In this document: in pieces, positions 60,722-64,000 of the stretch
How the letters are laid out: every line of letters begins with the position of its first letter
Position numbering within the stretch: position 1 is the first letter of the stretch
NCBI RefSeq assembly: GCF_900105585.1
Contig: NZ_FNRT01000002.1
Span: 4,445,051-4,509,050, forward strand
Origin: Nocardioides exalbidus
GTDB lineage: Bacteria > Actinomycetota > Actinomycetes > Propionibacteriales > Nocardioidaceae
Direction: 5' to 3'
Length of the DNA: 64,000 bases
Notes under the pieces: generated by a model
What the model was told of the DNA's origin: nothing
Database searches by the model: none
The model's input: the letters and a program-made list of their open reading frames with translations, nothing else
Made by a program: the position numbers and the translations under genes

Positions 60722-60735
60722 TCGCTGACCCGGGA

Positions 60736-60755
60736 GTCACCGGATATCCGGTGAC
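60736..60755. terminator. Perfect 20-bp palindrome after bioN
   Basis: GTCACCGGATATCCGGTGAC, 14 bases after bioN, before the convergent VOC gene. Could be a terminator stem with no loop, or a protein-binding dyad. The rest of 60756-60826 shows nothing recognised. Confidence 0.55.
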
Positions 60756-60826
60756 CACCCCGCTTCGTAGGCAAGATCTCGGCCGACAACCGGGAGACTC
60801 GGGTGCACAGCCCTTCCGATGGCCCC

Positions 60827-61222
60827 TCAGCCCGTCGGCCGGTTGACGAACCAGCGGTGCCCGAAGGGGTCGCGGAAGACCGCCACCCGACCGGCGGGCG
60901 GGCTGTCCTCGGGGCCGCGGTCGAGCGTCACGCCCGACGCGACGACGCGGCCGCACACCGTGTCGACGTCGTCGACCTCGAGGTGGAGCGAGACGCTCGC
61001 ACCGCGGGAGGCGTCGGGCGCCGCGACCCCGGCGGAGTCGAACTCGTCCGACATCATCCAGCGACCGCCACCGACGGCGAGCTCGACGTGGCCGACGCGG
61101 CCGTCGTCCATCAGGATCGGCTCGAGGACGACCTCGGCGCCCAGGACGTCGACGTACCACTCGATCGCGGCACGCGCGTCCGCCACGCAGAGGTACGGCG
61201 TCAGCTGGCCCATGGCAGCCAT
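60827..61222 (-). CDS. VOC-superfamily (glyoxalase/bleomycin-resistance-like) protein
   Basis: 131 residues, two beta-alpha-beta-beta-beta modules: LTPYLCVADARAAIEWYVDV, then SVSLHLEVDDVDTVCGRV and FRDPFGHRWFVNRP. Resembles PhnB-like VOC proteins. One base after the amidase stop; same operon. Activity not assignable. Confidence 0.87.
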   Translation of the reverse strand: MAAMGQLTPYLCVADARAAIEWYVDVLGAEVVLEPILMDDGRVGHVELAVGGGRWMMSDEFDSAGVAAPDASRGASVSLHLEVDDVDTVCGRVVASGVTLDRGPEDSPPAGRVAVFRDPFGHRWFVNRPTG

Positions 61223-61223
61223 G

Positions 61224-62618
61224 TCACCAGCCGGGCGGCCGCCTGTCCACCCACGGCGCTGCCTCCTCGACCTGGGCCGAGAGCGCGAGCAGCAGCTCCT
61301 CCTCGGCCGGCCGGGCGGCGAGCATCACGCCGACCGGGAGCCCGTGGTCGGTCCAGTGGAGCGGGAGCGACACCGCCGGCATGCCGGTGACGTTCCACGC
61401 GCTGGTCCAGGGCGTGAAGTCCTTCTGGTTCGCGAAGTCGCGCGCCGGATCGGCGTCGTCGCGCAGCTCGCCCACCAGCGCCGGCGGGCGGGCGAGGGTC
61501 GGGGTGAGGACGACGTCGTACGGCGCGAGGGCGGCAAGGGCGGCGGCCGCGTGGCGACGCAGGCTGCCGATGGCGAGGCCGAATTCGGGGCCACTGACCG
61601 CGCGGCCGCGCTCGCCGAGCCAGCGGGTGAGCGGTCGCAGTCGGTCCTCGCGTCCGGGCGGCGCCGGCGACAGGGCCGTCAGCACGGCCCAGCAGGTCTC
61701 GAAGTCGGCGACCGCCGCCGGCGGGATCGGGACCGGCACGTCCTCGACGTCGTGGCCGAGGTCGGCGAGCAGGGCCGACGCGGCCTCCCAGGCGGCCACG
61801 CTGGACGGGGCGACCTCGACGTCGGCGATCACGGGCGCGATGAAGCGGGCAACCCGGAGCCGGTCGGGCTCGCGGTCGCAGGCATCGAGGAAGGAGGTGG
61901 TCGGCTCGGGCGCCCAGAAGGGATCCCCGACGCGACGGCCCTCGAGGACGTCGAGGAGGGCGGCCGCGTCGCGGACCGTGCGGGCGAGGGTGCCGGGCGT
62001 GGCGAGGCCGATCGGGTCGCCGTACATCGGCGCGCCGCTGATCCGCCCGCGGCTCGGCTTCAGCCCGACGAGGCCGCAGCACGAGGCGGGGATCCGGATC
62101 GATCCACCGCCGTCGGACCCGGGCGCGACCGGCAGCAGGCCGGCGGCCACCGCGGTTCCGGCGCCACCGGACGATCCGCCGGCGGTGCGGGTGGTGTCCC
62201 ACGGCGTGACGGCCGGTGGAGCCACGTCCGGCTCGGTGTAGCAGGGCGACCCGAACTCCGGGGTGTTCGTCTTGCCCAGGCTCGGCATCCCTGCTGCCTC
62301 GACGGACAGGACGACGTTGTCGGAGGCGTCGGGGACGAAGTCGTCGTAGGCCGCCGAGCCGAAGGTGGTGCGGACGCCCGCCGTCGGGTGGAGGTCCTTG
62401 ATGCCCGTCGGGACGCCCCACAGCGGACCTGCGTCCGTGGGGCGTCCCGTGTCGGCGAGCCGGCGCGCGTGGTCGCGGGCCTGCTCGACGGTGGTCGTGA
62501 TGAAGGCGCCGACGTGGTCGGCGCGTCCGGCGTAGTGCTCGACGAGCTCGAGCGGCGACACCTCGCCGCGGCGGACGGCGTCACCCTGCTCGAGCGCGGT
62601 CAGGTCGTGGAGGCTCAC
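61224..62618 (-). CDS. Amidase signature enzyme
   Basis: 464 residues. Catalytic Ser-cisSer-Lys triad positions: GVPTGIKDLHP, DTTRTAGGSSGGAGTAVAAG and GSDGGGSIRIPASCCG. C-terminal half typical of AtzF/GatA-like amidases but longer linkers; substrate unknown, not GatA by context. TAGGTT lies six bases before GTG 62618 (leaderless). Confidence 0.92.
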   Translation of the reverse strand: MSLHDLTALEQGDAVRRGEVSPLELVEHYAGRADHVGAFITTTVEQARDHARRLADTGRPTDAGPLWGVPTGIKDLHPTAGVRTTFGSAAYDDFVPDASDNVVLSVEAAGMPSLGKTNTPEFGSPCYTEPDVAPPAVTPWDTTRTAGGSSGGAGTAVAAGLLPVAPGSDGGGSIRIPASCCGLVGLKPSRGRISGAPMYGDPIGLATPGTLARTVRDAAALLDVLEGRRVGDPFWAPEPTTSFLDACDREPDRLRVARFIAPVIADVEVAPSSVAAWEAASALLADLGHDVEDVPVPIPPAAVADFETCWAVLTALSPAPPGREDRLRPLTRWLGERGRAVSGPEFGLAIGSLRRHAAAALAALAPYDVVLTPTLARPPALVGELRDDADPARDFANQKDFTPWTSAWNVTGMPAVSLPLHWTDHGLPVGVMLAARPAEEELLLALSAQVEEAAPWVDRRPPGW

Positions 62619-62687
62619 TCCACGAACCTACTCATCCTTGGTTTCGACACGGGCTCGTTCCTCGCCCTGCTCAACCAGCGGAGTGGG

Positions 62688-63242
62688 TCAGGCAGCGGCC
62701 TCGACCTCGTGCGCGACGAGGGCGTCGAGCGCGCCGAGGAAGCGCTGGATGGCCTCCTCGTTCTGCAGCGGGTCACCCTCGACGGCGGACTCGTCGACGA
62801 CGATGCCCTCGACCACGACGGCACCGGCGATGGTGGCGGAGTGGCGGGCGTGCTCGTGCGACCACTTGCCGCCGTACGGCGTCGGGGTGGCGCCGATGGC
62901 CGCGAAGGGCTTGCCGACGATGGCGCCCTGGCCGTAGGGGCGGGACAGCCAGTCGATGGCGTTGTTGAGCACGGCAGGCATGGTGCCGTTGTACTCCGGG
63001 GTCACGGCGAGGACGCGGTCGGCGGACGCGACGGCCTGGCGCAGGGCGGAGGCGCCGGCGGGCACGGTGTCGCCGTCGATCTCCTCGTTGTAGAACGGGA
63101 TGGTGTCGAGGCCCTCGACGACGTCGACGGTCACGCCTTCGGGGGCGTTGTCGCGGAGGTGCTCGGCGATGCGGCGGTTGAGCGAGCCGGCACGGAGGGA
63201 GCCGAGCAGGACGGCGACACGGGTCTGGTGGTGAGTGGTCAT
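62688..63242 (-). CDS. NADPH-dependent FMN reductase family protein
   Basis: 184 residues, flavodoxin-like: LLGSLRAGSLNRRIAEHL and TPEYNGTMPAVLNNAIDWLS are the FMN-phosphate and family motifs. ATG 63242; a dyad seven bases upstream probably binds the divergent TetR regulator. Confidence 0.93.
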   Translation of the reverse strand: MTTHHQTRVAVLLGSLRAGSLNRRIAEHLRDNAPEGVTVDVVEGLDTIPFYNEEIDGDTVPAGASALRQAVASADRVLAVTPEYNGTMPAVLNNAIDWLSRPYGQGAIVGKPFAAIGATPTPYGGKWSHEHARHSATIAGAVVVEGIVVDESAVEGDPLQNEEAIQRFLGALDALVAHEVEAAA

Positions 63243-63248
63243 ACCGGA

Positions 63249-63270
63249 AAAACGGACCGTGGTCCGTTTT
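63249..63270. promoter_or_regulatory. Inverted repeat, probable TetR operator
   Basis: AAAACGGACC-GT-GGTCCGTTTT, exact 10-base arms, between the FMN reductase start and the TetR gene. AT-rich ends contrast with the local GC-rich sequence. Confidence 0.7.
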
Positions 63271-63314
63271 CATTCCCGATGTCCAGATCTTTTTCCGGAC
63301 CCTAGGGTGGCGGC

Positions 63315-63905
63315 ATGACCAACCTGCTCCCGATGGCGGACGGCCCCGCCCCGGAGCGGGCCGACGCGGCTCGCAACCGCGAGGCGATCCTCGCGGCAGC
63401 GCTGCACCTCGTCGAGACGCGGGGGGTCGACTGCGTGACGATGGACACCGTCGCGGCCGAGGCCGGCGTCGGCAAGGGCACGCTCTTCCGGCGCTTCGAG
63501 AGCCGCGAGGGCCTGATGGCGGCAGTACTCAACGAGTCGGAGACCGCGTGGCAGGCCAGCGTGCTCTCCGGTCCCCCGCCCCTCGGGCCGGGCGCCCCGG
63601 CCTACGACCGGCTGCTGGCCTTCGGGCACTCGCGCCTGGCCACCAACCTCAGCCACGCCCGGTTGATCGCCGCGGCCGGACGACCGGGCGCACGCTCGGT
63701 GGCCGCGCTGTCGTTCGCCAACATGCACGTGCGCTACCTGCTCGGCGAGCTCGGCGTCTCCGGTGACCTGCTCATGCTCGCCACCGCGGTCCTGGCCCCG
63801 CTCGAGCTCGTCGTGCTCGACCAGCAGGTCAACCACGAGCATCTGTCGATCGAGCGGGTCGAGGCGGGCTGGCAGGACCTGGTGCGCCGGATCGTCGGCG
63901 CCTGA
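63315..63905 (+). CDS. TetR-family transcriptional regulator
   Basis: 196 residues; helix-turn-helix ARNREAILAAALHLVETRGV and VAAEAGVGKGTLFRRFESRE. Divergent from the FMN reductase, which it probably represses. TAGGGT at 63303-63308 is six bases before the ATG, so the mRNA is likely leaderless. Confidence 0.93.
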   Translation: MTNLLPMADGPAPERADAARNREAILAAALHLVETRGVDCVTMDTVAAEAGVGKGTLFRRFESREGLMAAVLNESETAWQASVLSGPPPLGPGAPAYDRLLAFGHSRLATNLSHARLIAAAGRPGARSVAALSFANMHVRYLLGELGVSGDLLMLATAVLAPLELVVLDQQVNHEHLSIERVEAGWQDLVRRIVGA

Positions 63906-63918
63906 GGCGGAGGACCGG

Positions 63919-64000
63919 CTACCAGCCGACGGCGCCGAAGGTGATCAGCGCCCCGATCCACCACGTGCCGGCAGCCACGAGGGCCGCGACCAGCGGGACC
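63919..64000 (-). CDS. C-terminal end of a probable membrane protein (partial)
   Basis: Open minus-strand frame entering from the right edge, ending at TAG 63921-63919. The visible tail PLVAALVAAGTWWIGALITF followed by GAVGW is hydrophobic. Family unknown; converges with TetR after 13 bases. Confidence 0.5.
   Translation of the reverse strand, partial: VPLVAALVAAGTWWIGALITFGAVGW

Overview
The window is GC-rich chromosome from an actinobacterium, most likely Nocardioides or a close member of the Nocardioidaceae. This rests on composition, frequent GTG starts, a gene order typical of the group (ffh, glnD-glnB-amt, ftsY, smc, mutM-rnc-rpmF, coaD-rsmD-recG, rpmB, thiL, ddl, gpsA-plsC, cofC, hup, leuDC), an HU protein with a long Lys/Ala tail, and a coenzyme F420 gene (cofC). 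There is no rRNA, integrase, transposase or CRISPR array. The genus is inferred, not shown directly.

Layout. 1-4623 (minus strand): 5' part of ffh, then a nitrogen-sensing operon amt-glnB-glnD. 4827-8739 (plus): two overlapping glycan genes, a RgpF-like protein and a 992-residue glycosyltransferase, ending in a two-armed array of 31-bp repeats. 8999-28275 (minus): housekeeping genes including ftsY, smc, mutM, rnc, rpmF, coaD, rsmD, recG and a DhaL/FakA-type protein. 28497-38343: rpmB, thiL, a stand-alone Lrp/AsnC effector domain, a DUF3515-like lipoprotein, a ddl gene with an apparent one-base deletion, a trans-sulfuration enzyme, gpsA-plsC, cofC, hup and leuD-leuC. 38426-43261: regulators, small membrane proteins and an alkylation-repair pair (Ogt plus an Ada-AlkA fusion). 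43338-49213: a CitA/CitB-type two-component system divergent from a tripartite tricarboxylate transporter (tctC-tctB-tctA) and a universal stress protein. 49294-54883: a secreted RTX-repeat protein, tRNA-Glu and tRNA-Gln beside gltX, a CPBP membrane protease and a FAH-family hydrolase. 54884-64000: a gene-poor stretch, a barstar-like gene, a sulfotransferase-like gene, a pentapeptide-repeat protein, a TetR regulator divergent from bioY-bioM-bioN, an amidase/VOC pair, an FMN reductase divergent from a second TetR, and the tail of a membrane protein.

Within operons, many genes are joined by ATGA, GTGA or TGATG overlaps (amt/glnB, plsC/gpsA, kinase/regulator, tctCBA-usp, bioYMN). rnc appears to start at a CTG overlapping the rpmF stop. 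At least a dozen first genes have a -10-like hexamer (TANNNT, CAGGAT or similar) 6-7 bases before the start codon and no Shine-Dalgarno, which suggests widespread leaderless transcription. Several convergent pairs are separated by strong inverted repeats. The most unusual structure is the inverted 31-bp repeat array at 8738-9001; its core TGACCGGGCAC begins inside stop codons and recurs at a third gene end near 58176. I did not find a convincing new defence or biosynthetic system; the closest candidates are the repeat family and the glycan gene pair.
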